This document shows, in pieces, positions 43,228 through 51,633 of a DNA stretch of 64,000 nucleotides. The DNA lies in NCBI RefSeq assembly GCF_009707385.1, contig NZ_CP046115.1:2790001-2854000 (forward strand), written 5' to 3'. The stretch comes from Klebsiella oxytoca (GTDB lineage Bacteria > Pseudomonadota > Gammaproteobacteria > Enterobacterales > Enterobacteriaceae). Made by a program: the position numbers and the translations under genes. The notes beneath the pieces are model-generated. The model was not told the origin of the DNA. It did no database searches and worked only from the letters and a program-made list of their open reading frames with translations. Position 1 is the first letter of the stretch; each line of letters starts with the position of its first letter.

Positions 43228-44049
43228 TTAGCCTTGATTCAACGACTGCAGGAAACCCTGCGGTGTGCTGTCGCCAAGCTTTTTTTGCCTCCGTCCCTGG
43301 TTCCACAACGAGCATAGCCTCTGCAGCGTCGCGTCCGGTTCATCCAGCGCCGGGATGATATCAGCCAGGCGTTCACTGAGCTGCACCGCCCCGCTCTCCT
43401 CTGTCGCCACCGTTCTGCATACCAAACCCGCGCGTGCGGGTTGAAAGCCTTGATGAGCATAAGTCTCAAGACATTGTATCCGAGCAGGACAGGCATCAAG
43501 CACCTGTCCCAGCCAGCTGTCAATCAGCGCGGGAGAGATTCCGGAATAGATGCGCCCATAGCACCAGCCGCTGACTGGCTCCTGGGCCCAGAGCAGATGA
43601 TGCTCGCCGCCGTCGTCCATCGACAGCGCCAGCTGGCGGTAATGCAGCGTTAGCGTATCCGCGCGCATTCCGGCCTTTAACGCTTTCTTTCCCTGCGGCG
43701 CGGCGTTTTTCCGCCCTGCATGCGCCGGACGCAGATAGCGGTTCAGCGTAGCCCGGGAAATGACGATGCCTAAACCTTCATTAACCATAAACAGCAGTTC
43801 GTCCAGCGGAGCGCGCAGTATATCGCGCAGGGCATTAATCAGTATCTCCTGATTTTGTCTCAACACTTTGTGTATCAAATGCGGCGTGGTGTGGTTGTCT
43901 GAAATCTGGCTACGATTGCGCCAGCGGCGAACCGTAGTAATAGAAATCCCCAGTTCCTGCGCCAGTTCACGGTCACTTTTCGTCGATTCCTGGAGATATT
44001 TTCGCGTTCTTGGGGTCGTGGTTGCGTTAGCGTGCAGCTTAATTTCCAT
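43228..44049 (-). CDS. IS481-transposase-derived HTH protein, probably domesticated
   Basis: 273 residues from ATG 44049, since GAGAGGAATGT precedes it; an earlier start lacks an SD. The N-terminus (IKLHANATTTPRTRKYLQES...LAQELGISITTVRRWRNRSQ) is the IS481-family HTH. A second helical DNA-binding part follows (LDELLFMVNEGLGIVISRATLNRYLRPA). The C-terminal half keeps the outline of the RNase H-like integrase core. But the usual LTDNGKEF strand reads LETYAHQGF and the HxD start is gone, so DDE catalysis is unlikely. No terminal inverted repeats were seen. It is divergent from the PTS/glycosylasparaginase operon, so it is a candidate regulator of it. Confidence 0.75.
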   Translation of the reverse strand: MEIKLHANATTTPRTRKYLQESTKSDRELAQELGISITTVRRWRNRSQISDNHTTPHLIHKVLRQNQEILINALRDILRAPLDELLFMVNEGLGIVISRATLNRYLRPAHAGRKNAAPQGKKALKAGMRADTLTLHYRQLALSMDDGGEHHLLWAQEPVSGWCYGRIYSGISPALIDSWLGQVLDACPARIQCLETYAHQGFQPARAGLVCRTVATEESGAVQLSERLADIIPALDEPDATLQRLCSLWNQGRRQKKLGDSTPQGFLQSLNQG

Positions 44050-44110
44050 ACATTCCTCTCCAGGAAATATAACCAATCATATGAGATATATATAATTACA
44101 GAGAATACAA

Positions 44111-44126
44111 TGTGAACCGCTTCACC
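44111..44126 (+). promoter_or_regulatory. CRP-like site upstream of PTS/glycosylasparaginase operon
   Basis: TGTGAACCGCTTCACC differs at one core base from TGTGA-N6-TCACA. It also contains the palindrome GTGAA-CCGC-TTCAC, which could be the site of the divergent HTH protein instead. It is about 85 bp before the PTS start. Catabolite control fits a sugar operon. Confidence 0.5.
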
Positions 44127-44203
44127 TTTCAATCCACCGCTTTCTCTCATAATCCGCCATAGATAACACACACAGCCACTGTCGATCTTGTACGGAGTTC
44201 ACA

Positions 44204-45523
44204 ATGAACAATGTTCTGGGATTTCTTGAAGCCAAACTGATGCCGCTGGCGGCGAAAACCGCCCAGCAGCGTCACCTCGGCGCGATTCGCGGCGCCTACG
44301 TTTCATTCATGCCTTTTATTATTGTCGGTTCAATACTGCTGGTGATTTCGTCATTCCCTAATCAGGGCTACCAGCAATTTATGGCCAGCACCTTTGGCGC
44401 CAGCTGGAGCGCGATCGTCGAAATCCCGTTTAACGCGGTATTTTCGACAATGTCGCTATTTATCAGCTTCCTGGTCGCCTATCGTCTGGCGGAGCACTAC
44501 GGTGAGGACCGCATCTCATGCGGAATTCTCTCGCTGGTGGGATTTCTTATCCTCACCCCTTTTATCAAGGTCGCAGAGAACGGCGGCATCACGGTGATCC
44601 CGGTGGAATGGATCGGCACTAAAGGGTTATTCGTCGCCATGATTGGTTCACTGCTGTGGACCGAGCTCTTCTGCTGGTTAAAACGTAAAAAACTGGTTAT
44701 CAAGATGCCGGACGGCGTTCCACCTGCGGTTCAGGAGTCCTTCGCCGCGCTGATTCCGGCGCTGATGGTTATGATTCTGATACTGGCAATTCGCATCGGT
44801 TTCGAGCATACCCACTACGCCACCATTCACCAGTTTATTTATGAGGTTGTCGCCTCGCCGGTACGCCATTACGGTACCTCCTATTTCGGCGCGCTGATGA
44901 CCGTTTTCAGCATTACCATTCTGTGGTCGGTCGGCATCAACTCGGGTTCAATGATCAACGGTATTATTCGTCCGCTGTGGATGGAAAACCAGACCGATAA
45001 TATCGCCGCCATCCAGGCTGGCGTCACCCCTCCGCACATCATTACCGAGCAGTTCTTCGATATGATCTGGATGGGCGGCGCGGGTGCGACGCTGTCGCTG
45101 GTGATCGCCATGTTGATTTTCGCCCGCAGTAAGAACATGCGCGAAGTGGCTCGCCTTGGTGCAGGTGCCTCAATCTTTAATATCAACGAACCGATTCTGT
45201 TCGGCCTGCCGGTGATCATGAATCCAGTCATGCTGATCCCGTTTAATCTCGTGCCGCTGGTACTGGTCACGGTCCAGTACGCGGCGATGAAGATCGGCGC
45301 GGTGGCCGTCACCACCGGGGTATTTATTCCCTGGACGCTGCCGCCGGTGATCAGCGGATTTATTGTCACCGGTCATCTTAGCGGTAGCGTGATGCAGATC
45401 CTCAATTTACTGATTGGCGCCATGCTGTATCTGCCCTTCATGCGCATCGTCGATAAGCAGTATCGCGCGGCGGAAATCACCGCCCGGGCCGAAACGGACA
45501 ACACGCTTGCTAAACAGGAGTAA
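44204..45523 (+). CDS. PTS lactose/cellobiose-family IIC component
   Basis: 439 residues with about ten membrane helices. It opens with a short amphipathic N-terminus and GAIRGAYVSFMPFIIVGSILLV. The EIIC-Lac hallmark FNINEPILFGLPVIMNPVMLIPF near 325-348 is present. It would take up a beta-glycoside such as a chitobiose-like compound. No IIA or IIB is found nearby, so phosphoryl transfer must use partners from another locus. GGAGTTCACA is the SD. The two following genes suggest the cargo carries an amino acid. Confidence 0.88.
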   Translation: MNNVLGFLEAKLMPLAAKTAQQRHLGAIRGAYVSFMPFIIVGSILLVISSFPNQGYQQFMASTFGASWSAIVEIPFNAVFSTMSLFISFLVAYRLAEHYGEDRISCGILSLVGFLILTPFIKVAENGGITVIPVEWIGTKGLFVAMIGSLLWTELFCWLKRKKLVIKMPDGVPPAVQESFAALIPALMVMILILAIRIGFEHTHYATIHQFIYEVVASPVRHYGTSYFGALMTVFSITILWSVGINSGSMINGIIRPLWMENQTDNIAAIQAGVTPPHIITEQFFDMIWMGGAGATLSLVIAMLIFARSKNMREVARLGAGASIFNINEPILFGLPVIMNPVMLIPFNLVPLVLVTVQYAAMKIGAVAVTTGVFIPWTLPPVISGFIVTGHLSGSVMQILNLLIGAMLYLPFMRIVDKQYRAAEITARAETDNTLAKQE

Positions 45524-45527
45524 ACCA

Positions 45528-46481
45528 ATGTGGGGAATGATTGCCACCTGGCGAATGGCGCTGGAAGGCGTGACGGAAGCGGCAACGGCGCTGGCAGCCG
45601 GTGCTGACACCACTACCGCCGTGGTTAATGCGGTGGCGGCGGTAGAAGATTTTCCGCTGTACAAATCGGTAGGCTACGGCGGCCTGCCAACGGAAAACGG
45701 TGAAGTCGAACTGGATGCCGCCTATATGAATGGTGATACTCTGGCCTTCGGGGCAGTCGGCAACCTGGTGGATATTGCCAACCCGGTGAGAGTAGCCCAC
45801 GCCCTGAGCCGCCAGCGCTATAACAGCCTGCTGGTCGGTCAGGGAGCCAGAGAGTGGGCCATCAGTCAGGGTTTCGCCACCAAACCGATGCTCACCGAGC
45901 GCGCTATGCAGCACTACCGGAAGCGCTGTCGCGAAACGCTGGATAAAGGCCTCAGCCCCTATGATGGCCACGACACCGTCGGAATCATCGGTCTCGACAA
46001 GCAGGGGTCGATGAGCGTCGCCACCTCTACCAGCGGCCTGTTTATGAAAAAGCGCGGGCGGCTCGGCGATTCGCCGATTATCGGCTCCGGCTTCTACTGC
46101 GATAGCGAAACCGGCGCCGCTACGGCGACCGGCGTCGGCGAAGATCTGATGAAAGGCTGCACCAGCTATGAAATTGTCCGGCGAATGGCTCAAGGGATGA
46201 GCCCGCAGCAGGCGGCGGACTCGGTGGTTTACGAACTGGAGGACAAACTCATGTCGCGCTTTGGTCGCGCGGGCGATCTTTCGGTGGTATGCATGAACCG
46301 CCACGGCGAATTCGGCGCCGCCACCAATATCAAAACCTTCTCCTTTGTCGTCGCCAGCGCAGCGCAGCCGCTCACCGTATTTTGCGCCGAGCGCGTACAG
46401 GAAAAAACCCACTACCGTCCGGTGGATGACGAATGGATGCAGGCCTACGCCGCGCGCATTCGCGCCCCCATCGAGGAGTAA
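45528..46481 (+). CDS. Glycosylasparaginase (N4-(beta-N-acetylglucosaminyl)-L-asparaginase) family
   Basis: 317 residues from ATG 45528, four bases after the PTS stop, behind AGGAG. A longer frame inside the PTS gene is rejected. It begins IATWRMALEGVTEAA and contains SVGYGGLPTENGEVELDAAYMNGD and the autocleavage site GHD-TVG, so Thr150 becomes the N-terminal nucleophile. Those blocks match aspartylglucosaminidases rather than EcAIII isoaspartyl peptidases. The enzyme splits GlcNAc-Asn into aspartate and an amino sugar. No signal peptide, so it acts on imported substrate. Confidence 0.85.
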   Translation: MWGMIATWRMALEGVTEAATALAAGADTTTAVVNAVAAVEDFPLYKSVGYGGLPTENGEVELDAAYMNGDTLAFGAVGNLVDIANPVRVAHALSRQRYNSLLVGQGAREWAISQGFATKPMLTERAMQHYRKRCRETLDKGLSPYDGHDTVGIIGLDKQGSMSVATSTSGLFMKKRGRLGDSPIIGSGFYCDSETGAATATGVGEDLMKGCTSYEIVRRMAQGMSPQQAADSVVYELEDKLMSRFGRAGDLSVVCMNRHGEFGAATNIKTFSFVVASAAQPLTVFCAERVQEKTHYRPVDDEWMQAYAARIRAPIEE

Positions 46482-46483
46482 TT

Positions 46484-47938
46484 ATGCTTTATCGCTTAAT
46501 TAATCAGCTGGACAGCGCCTGCAAAGGCGCACATCTGGTGACCTGGCCCGACAGCACTCTGTTATCTGAGTCGCCTCTTAGCGCCAGCCCCCTGCTGGCG
46601 GAAATGAAAGCACAGGCCATCGGTGGTGAAATCGCGGATACCCGTTTCGGCTGCTCGCCTTTCGCCCGTATAACCATTGTTCCGCAGGCGCTATGGCAGG
46701 ATACGCTTAACGACGGCCTGACCGCCGCGCTGAGGCCGCTGTGCAAAAAGCCGGTAAGCGACTCCATTATCCTCGATTGCTCACAGAAAGAGGCCAGTGG
46801 CGCATTGACGAAAACGCTGCGCTATTTGTTCAATCTCGACTGGCAGCTGGATGATTTAGGCCTGCACCAGGACAAAACCGTCAGAACTCGCCTGCGCCAG
46901 CTGACGCTTTACGTTTTGCCTGGGCAGACAATGGAGCTGGAGGCCCTCGCTCACCAGCAGCAGGCTATCGCGCACGGCATGATGGCCGCACGACGACTGG
47001 CTGACCTGCCTTCCGAGCAGTGTACGCCACAGTATGTGGTGGAAGAGGCCCAGCGTCTGTGCGCTAATATCCCTGCTCTGCGCTGCGAAGCGCTTGATGA
47101 AAAGGCGATCGTTGAACAAGGACTCGGGCTGCTGCATGCGGTAGGTAAAGGATCTGAGCGCCCGCCGCGCCTGCTGGCGATTCATTATGATGGCGTCAGC
47201 GATGGTCCGGTTCGCTGCTACGTAGGGAAAGGCGTGACCTTTGATACCGGCGGGCTATGGCTGAAGGAAGGCGCCGGAATGTACACCATGAAGTACGATA
47301 TGTGCGGCGCGGCCAACGTCCTCGGCCTGATGCTGTGCATTGCCAGGCTTGCGTTACCGGTTCGGGCCATGGGCGTACTGGCGCTGGCGGAAAACGCAAT
47401 TGGTCCAAACGCCATGCAGCCGGGCAGCGTCGCCCGGGCCTGCAATGGCTTAACGGTAGAAATCAACAATACCGACGCCGAAGGCCGGCTGGTACTTTCC
47501 GACGCCATCGCCTGGGCCAGCCAGCGTCATCCGCGGGCGCGCTATATTATTGATATGGCAACGCTCACCGGCGCGGTGGTGAAGGCGCTGGGCTACGAAT
47601 TGAGCGGTCTGATGACGCAAAACGAACCGCTGCGGGCGGCGCTCACGCAGGCAGGACTTAAGAGCGGTGATGAAGTCTGGTCCCTGCCGTTGGATAATCG
47701 GCTGAAGAAACAGACCGAAAGCGCTATTGCCGATCTATGCAACACGCCGGGCAACAATGCGGCGATCAGCGCTTCCGCAGCCTGGCTTTTGCAGTACTTC
47801 TGTCCGCCGGAAATCCCCTGGGCCCATCTCGACGTCAGCGGTACGGCGCTGTGGCGCGAAGGGGGTAAAAGCGTATCCTCCGGCAGGCCGATCCCACTGC
47901 TGATTCAGCATCTGCTTGACGATATCGGGGAGAGTTAA
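46484..47938 (+). CDS. M17 leucyl aminopeptidase family protein
   Basis: 484 residues from ATG 46484 with AGGAG. The metal-binding and catalytic blocks of PepA-type enzymes are present: GKGVTFDTGGLWLKEG near 247, KYDMCGAANVLG, and NTDAEGRLVLSDAIAWA near 327. The active-site lysine and arginine positions therefore appear intact. It removes N-terminal residues from peptides. It lies 2 bp after the glycosylasparaginase gene, so the pair could process an imported glycopeptide. It ends the operon before a REP-like block. Confidence 0.9.
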   Translation: MLYRLINQLDSACKGAHLVTWPDSTLLSESPLSASPLLAEMKAQAIGGEIADTRFGCSPFARITIVPQALWQDTLNDGLTAALRPLCKKPVSDSIILDCSQKEASGALTKTLRYLFNLDWQLDDLGLHQDKTVRTRLRQLTLYVLPGQTMELEALAHQQQAIAHGMMAARRLADLPSEQCTPQYVVEEAQRLCANIPALRCEALDEKAIVEQGLGLLHAVGKGSERPPRLLAIHYDGVSDGPVRCYVGKGVTFDTGGLWLKEGAGMYTMKYDMCGAANVLGLMLCIARLALPVRAMGVLALAENAIGPNAMQPGSVARACNGLTVEINNTDAEGRLVLSDAIAWASQRHPRARYIIDMATLTGAVVKALGYELSGLMTQNEPLRAALTQAGLKSGDEVWSLPLDNRLKKQTESAIADLCNTPGNNAAISASAAWLLQYFCPPEIPWAHLDVSGTALWREGGKSVSSGRPIPLLIQHLLDDIGES

Positions 47939-47969
47939 CCCCACCCCGGCGGCGGTGCTGACGCACAAT

Positions 47970-48109
47970 CCCGGGTTGCGGCGTAAACGCCTTACCCGGG
48001 GCTCATCAGTGGCCGCTTTCCCGGAGGCGATGCTGCGCATCTGTCCGGGCTACCGCTCGCAGAAGGCGATGGACCTGTAGCCCGGCTAAGCGCAGCGCGA
48101 GCCGGGAGT
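47970..48109. repeat. REP/BIME-like palindromic repeats
   Basis: At least three related imperfect palindromes lie in the gap: CCCGGGTTGCGGCGT..ACGCCTTACCCGGG near 47970-48000, one around CCCGGAGGCGATGCTGCGCAT near 48020-48050, and GTAGCCCGGCTAAGC..GAGCCGGG near 48078-48107. They resemble enteric REP units that lie after operons and bind gyrase or stabilise mRNA. Confidence 0.75.
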
Positions 48110-48113
48110 TTTC

Positions 48114-49313
48114 CTACTCTTCGCTCGCCACCGGTTTCACTCTCACCGCAAACAGCACAATCACCATCGCGCTAACCAGCAGCATCCCGCTGCCGACAAA
48201 GACGCCGCTGGCACCGTTAAGATCGAATACCGCCCCGCCGCCCGCTGCACCGGCGCTAATCGCCAGCTGAATAGATGCCACCAGTAGACCACCCGCGCTT
48301 TCCGCTTCATCCGGCACCGTGGTGGCAAGCCAGGTCGACCAGCCCACCGGCACCAGGCCAAAGGCAAAACCCCACATCGCTACCAGCAAGCCATCCAGCA
48401 GCGCAAAGTGGCCAAACGCCACCATCATCAGCGCCAGCACGCTCATCGCCAGCGGTACCAGCGCCAGCGTCAGGCGCAGGCTTCTGGAAAGAAAATGTCC
48501 GGCAATCGAGGTACCAATAAAGTTTGCAATACCAAAGCCCAACAGAATCAGGGAGACGCCCTCAACGCTGGCCTGGGCCACGGTCTCCAGAAACGGTCGC
48601 AAATAGGTGAAGAAGGCGAAATGGCCGCTGAATATCAGGATAGTCGCCAGCAGTCCGCCAATCATGCCAGGTCGGCGCAGCACCTTAAACAGCGTCGCGA
48701 AGCTGCCCGCGCTCTCCGGGCGCATAGAAGGCAATACCCACAGCTGCCAGAACAGTGCCACCACGCTCGGTAGCGCACAGATCAAAAATACGTTACGCCA
48801 GCCTATCAGCGCGCCGAAATAGCTACCCAGCGGCGCGGCAACGACGGTAGCGATTGATACGGCAGAAAAAATAATTGCCAGCGCCCTGGGAACCATGGCC
48901 GGCGGCACCAGACGCATGGCGGTCGCCGTCGACATCGCCCAGAAGCCGCCGATGGCTATTCCCAGCAGCAGACGCCCAAGCAATAAAAACTCAAGCGATC
49001 CGGCAAAAGCCACCATGATGCTGGAGATGATTTGTAAAACGGAGAAGAACATCAGCACCCATCGGCGGTCGATATTTCTCGTCGCGGTGGTGATTAACAG
49101 CCCGGTAAAGAGCGCCACCAGCGCCGTCGCGGTCACCGCCTGCCCTGCCATGCCTTCGCTCACGCCGAGGCTTGCCGCCATTGGCGTTAATAAACTGGCA
49201 GGCAGAAACTCGGCAACAATCAGGCCAAACACCCCCAGCGCCAGCGCATAGACGGCGCGCCATGCGGGTCTGGCGTTTGCCAGACTCTCTTCAGCTGCAA
49301 TGCAGGAACTCAT
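48114..49313 (-). CDS. MFS transporter, NepI (purine ribonucleoside efflux)-like
   Basis: 399 residues from the ATG at 49313. Its SD CTGGAG is 8 bases away, whereas an ATG two codons earlier sits too close. Twelve membrane helices are apparent. The sequence resembles E. coli NepI: EFLPASLLTPMAASLGVSEGMAGQAVTATA, GRLLLGIAIGGFWAMSTATAMRLVPPAMVPRALAIIF and GLVPVGWSTWLATTVPDEAESAGG. NepI exports inosine, guanosine and analogues by proton antiport. It is divergent from an AraC-family gene (about 110 bp), the probable regulator. Confidence 0.8.
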   Translation of the reverse strand: MSSCIAAEESLANARPAWRAVYALALGVFGLIVAEFLPASLLTPMAASLGVSEGMAGQAVTATALVALFTGLLITTATRNIDRRWVLMFFSVLQIISSIMVAFAGSLEFLLLGRLLLGIAIGGFWAMSTATAMRLVPPAMVPRALAIIFSAVSIATVVAAPLGSYFGALIGWRNVFLICALPSVVALFWQLWVLPSMRPESAGSFATLFKVLRRPGMIGGLLATILIFSGHFAFFTYLRPFLETVAQASVEGVSLILLGFGIANFIGTSIAGHFLSRSLRLTLALVPLAMSVLALMMVAFGHFALLDGLLVAMWGFAFGLVPVGWSTWLATTVPDEAESAGGLLVASIQLAISAGAAGGGAVFDLNGASGVFVGSGMLLVSAMVIVLFAVRVKPVASEE

Positions 49314-49421
49314 AAACATCTCTCCAGATTAATTAACATTTCGTTAAGATTAGGAGCTTCTGCTCGGACGATCTATGATGCATACTCCGTGATTATTGAT
49401 AATTCGTCCGGGAATGATGTG

Positions 49422-50378
49422 ATGACCCAGCAAACTCTCGATCTCACCAGCGAACTGCTGCGCGGGATGCGCCTTTCCGGCGTCAACTACCGACGCATCG
49501 AAACCTCTCGCCCGTTTGGGGTCGAATTTGGCTTTGTGCCGGGTAAAGCGCAGTTTCACTTTATTAGCCGGGGACCGGTACTGCTGCGCATGGTCAGCGG
49601 TCAGCGTTTACTGCTGCAAAGCGGAGATGCGCTGTTTATTCCCAACGGCGATGGTCACGTGCTGCTCTCGGATGATCAGGCATCGGTGGTCAACGTTTCC
49701 CGGCTTCCCAGCGAACCGGTCTGCGACTCGGTCAGCTGCGTCAAAAACGCCTGCGACGATGCGCAAAGCGACAGCGCTATTATCTTCAGCGCCTGCATGG
49801 ACTTTGAGCTGGGCGGCATGCAACCGTTGGTCAAAGCAATGCCGGAAGTGATGCTGGTGAGCAGCCTGCTGACCAGCCGCCCGGAGATCCAGCCGATGCT
49901 GGCGGCCATGGAGCGCGAAAGTCTTACCCGACAGGCGGGCTACGCCGGTATTCTGGCGCGGCTTGCCGATGTCGTCGCCGCGCTGATCGTCCGCGGCTGG
50001 GTGGAGTGCGGCTGCGGTAACGCCACCGGCTGGGTTCAGGTACTGCGCGATCCTAAACTGGCTAAGGCCATCTACGTCATGCATCAGCGGCCCGGCATTA
50101 ACTGGAAAGTTGAAGATCTGGCTCGCGAGGCGGGAACCTCCCGTTCGGTATTTGCCGAACGCTTTCTCTCCGCCACCGGCACCACGCCTGCCCGTTACCT
50201 GACCGAGCTGCGCATGCGCCTGGCGATACAGTACATTTCCCATGAGGGGCAAGCGCTGGAGACCGTGGCCTTCAGGCTCGGCTACAGCTCGCATGCTGCC
50301 TTTAGCCGCGCCTTCAAACGTATCACCGGCAAAGCGCCGGGTGCGCTGCGCGAGCTGGCGCGGGAAGAAGCGCAATAG
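49422..50378 (+). CDS. AraC-family regulator with cupin N-terminus
   Basis: 318 residues from ATG 49422; an upstream in-frame ATG is less likely. The N-terminal half is an AraC-binding cupin (FHFISRGPVLLRMVSGQRLLLQSGDALFIPNGDGHVL near 46-82). The C-terminal 100 residues carry the two HTHs (WKVEDLAREAGTSRSVFAERFLSATG and ETVAFRLGYSSHAAFSRAFKRITG). This cupin_6 subgroup usually controls a divergent MFS or oxidoreductase gene, here the NepI-like exporter. Confidence 0.88.
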   Translation: MTQQTLDLTSELLRGMRLSGVNYRRIETSRPFGVEFGFVPGKAQFHFISRGPVLLRMVSGQRLLLQSGDALFIPNGDGHVLLSDDQASVVNVSRLPSEPVCDSVSCVKNACDDAQSDSAIIFSACMDFELGGMQPLVKAMPEVMLVSSLLTSRPEIQPMLAAMERESLTRQAGYAGILARLADVVAALIVRGWVECGCGNATGWVQVLRDPKLAKAIYVMHQRPGINWKVEDLAREAGTSRSVFAERFLSATGTTPARYLTELRMRLAIQYISHEGQALETVAFRLGYSSHAAFSRAFKRITGKAPGALRELAREEAQ

Positions 50379-50521
50379 TTTTGCCAGCCTGAATATTATT
50401 CAATTTTTATGAATAAGATGCGCAAATTGTTTCGATTTTAATCATCCCATGGTCGGCCTATTATTTATCACATCGAAGCAACATCGCTTCAACACTGATA
50501 AAACACAAAAGGAATACGACC

Positions 50522-50731
50522 ATGAAATCCATCAAAACTTTCGTTGCAGTTGCCGCCCTTTCAATGATCTCTTTCGGTACTTTTGCCCAGAGCATCAGCG
50601 CCAGCGCTTCAACGCTGGACCGCGCGGAAGCCAAAATTGCCGCGCAGGCTGCAGAACAAGGCGCTTCTTACAAAATCACCAGCGCTCAGTTCAATAACCG
50701 CGTGTATATGACCGCTGAATTAACAAAATAA
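50522..50731 (+). CDS. DUF1471 (YdgH/BhsA/McbA) small exported protein
   Basis: 69 residues. The signal peptide ends TFAQ near residue 23, and the mature ~46 residues follow the YhcN/BhsA pattern (SISASASTLDRAEAKIAAQAAEQGASYKITSAQFNNRVYMTAELTK). These periplasmic or outer-membrane proteins are induced by stress and affect biofilm or permeability. AAAAGGAATACGACC gives the SD. It is followed 70 bp later by another small exported protein. Confidence 0.85.
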   Translation: MKSIKTFVAVAALSMISFGTFAQSISASASTLDRAEAKIAAQAAEQGASYKITSAQFNNRVYMTAELTK

Positions 50732-50804
50732 ATACACTCGACGTCATTGCCGGGCCGCCAAAAAACAGGCGACAGCGACAACACGATGCAATAAGGAACG
50801 GATC

Positions 50805-50993
50805 ATGAAAAATATCGGCGTAGTCACCGCACTGCTTTTGGCCGCTACACTATCGTCCGGCGCGATGGCCGCAGAGAATAGCTTTGCGCGCCCGGAGGCA
50901 GGTTCAAATATCGATACCTCTGTGCACCAGAACCATATCGATGTGAGCCATGCGTTCGACAAAGAAACCCTGACGGCGGGTAATCTTCAGTAA
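50805..50993 (+). CDS. Small exported protein, 62 aa
   Basis: The signal peptide (MKNIGVVTALLLAATLSSGAMA) is clear and leaves a 40-residue mature chain rich in Asn, His, Asp and Ser with no Cys. I do not recognise the family. The AAGGAACGGATC SD is good. It lies between the DUF1471 gene and a strong terminator and may share the DUF1471 transcript. Confidence 0.6.
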   Translation: MKNIGVVTALLLAATLSSGAMAAENSFARPEAGSNIDTSVHQNHIDVSHAFDKETLTAGNLQ

Positions 50994-51003
50994 ACCACAG
51001 CAA

Positions 51004-51036
51004 AAGGAGCGTGCGGAAATATCCGCTGCGCTCCTT
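51004..51036. terminator. Bidirectional terminator
   Basis: AAGGAGCG...CGCTCCTT with an inner GCGGA/TCCGC stem and a short A/T loop forms a long hairpin followed by TATTTTTT. It serves the small exported protein and overlaps the stop codon of the convergent VF530 gene. Confidence 0.85.
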
Positions 51037-51310
51037 ATTTTTTCTGCCAGTTCGCCCACGGACTCTCCGTCGGGGCATCCGTAATAGCTGACTTCACATC
51101 CGCCAGCGAATCGATATACAACTCCTCCACCTCTTTGCGCGCCCACGGCGTACGGCGTAAAAACTTCAGGCTCGACTTAATACTCGGGTCGCTTTTAAAA
51201 CAATTGATATTGATACGTTTTGCCAGCTCGGCCCAGCCATATTGCGCCACCAGCGCGTTCAGCAGCGCTTCCAGCGTAATGCCGTGCAGAGGATCGTTCG
51301 GGTGCTCCAT
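51035..51310 (-). CDS. VF530 family DNA-binding protein
   Basis: 91 residues. It matches VF530 (DUF2132) throughout: [60 protein letters not shown]. The family is a small helical DNA-binding fold of unknown role found in many gammaproteobacteria. The start is set by AGAGACGCA. It is monocistronic. Confidence 0.9.
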   Translation of the reverse strand: MEHPNDPLHGITLEALLNALVAQYGWAELAKRININCFKSDPSIKSSLKFLRRTPWARKEVEELYIDSLADVKSAITDAPTESPWANWQKK

Positions 51311-51504
51311 TGCGTCTCTACCTGAATGTAAATTTTGCCCACCATACTGACTCCCGACGCCATGTGCAACCGGCCCGCCTCCCCTTATCCAAAATTCGCA
51401 AAAGCACTGAACCCTGCACAGTCATAAATTAGAAAAGAACGTTATTGGTTGATTATTTTCGCTTGAGGCAAGCTGACTGCAACCACCTGACTGAGGAATC
51501 GATC

Positions 51505-51633
51505 ATGCGCTGTTGTTGTCCCCGAACCCTAAGCTTCTATACACGAAAATACCTGCATGCCATCTTCGGAGAAGACAATGAACGCGACAACCTTACCAAT
51601 ACTGGATCTTGCCCGCTACGCGGACCCCGCTGA
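51505..51633 (+). CDS. Upstream ORF with Cys-Cys-Cys motif (candidate leader peptide)
   Basis: 42 codons from ATG 51505 behind GAGG at 8 bases. The peptide begins MRCCCPRTLSFYTRKYLHAI, so three tandem TGT codons are at positions 3-5. It overlaps the first 56 bases of the dioxygenase gene in another frame, so its translation must affect initiation at 51578. Poly-Cys leader ORFs are known cysteine-responsive attenuators before sulfur genes in actinobacteria. Here the operon is a MetQNI-like transporter with a dioxygenase. That it is a regulatory peptide is inference. Confidence 0.5.
   Translation: MRCCCPRTLSFYTRKYLHAIFGEDNERDNLTNTGSCPLRGPR

Noticed and set aside
45510..46412. 300-codon open frame on the minus strand
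   Set aside because: It is the exact antisense of the glycosylasparaginase gene, has no SD and is explained by GC-rich codon bias.
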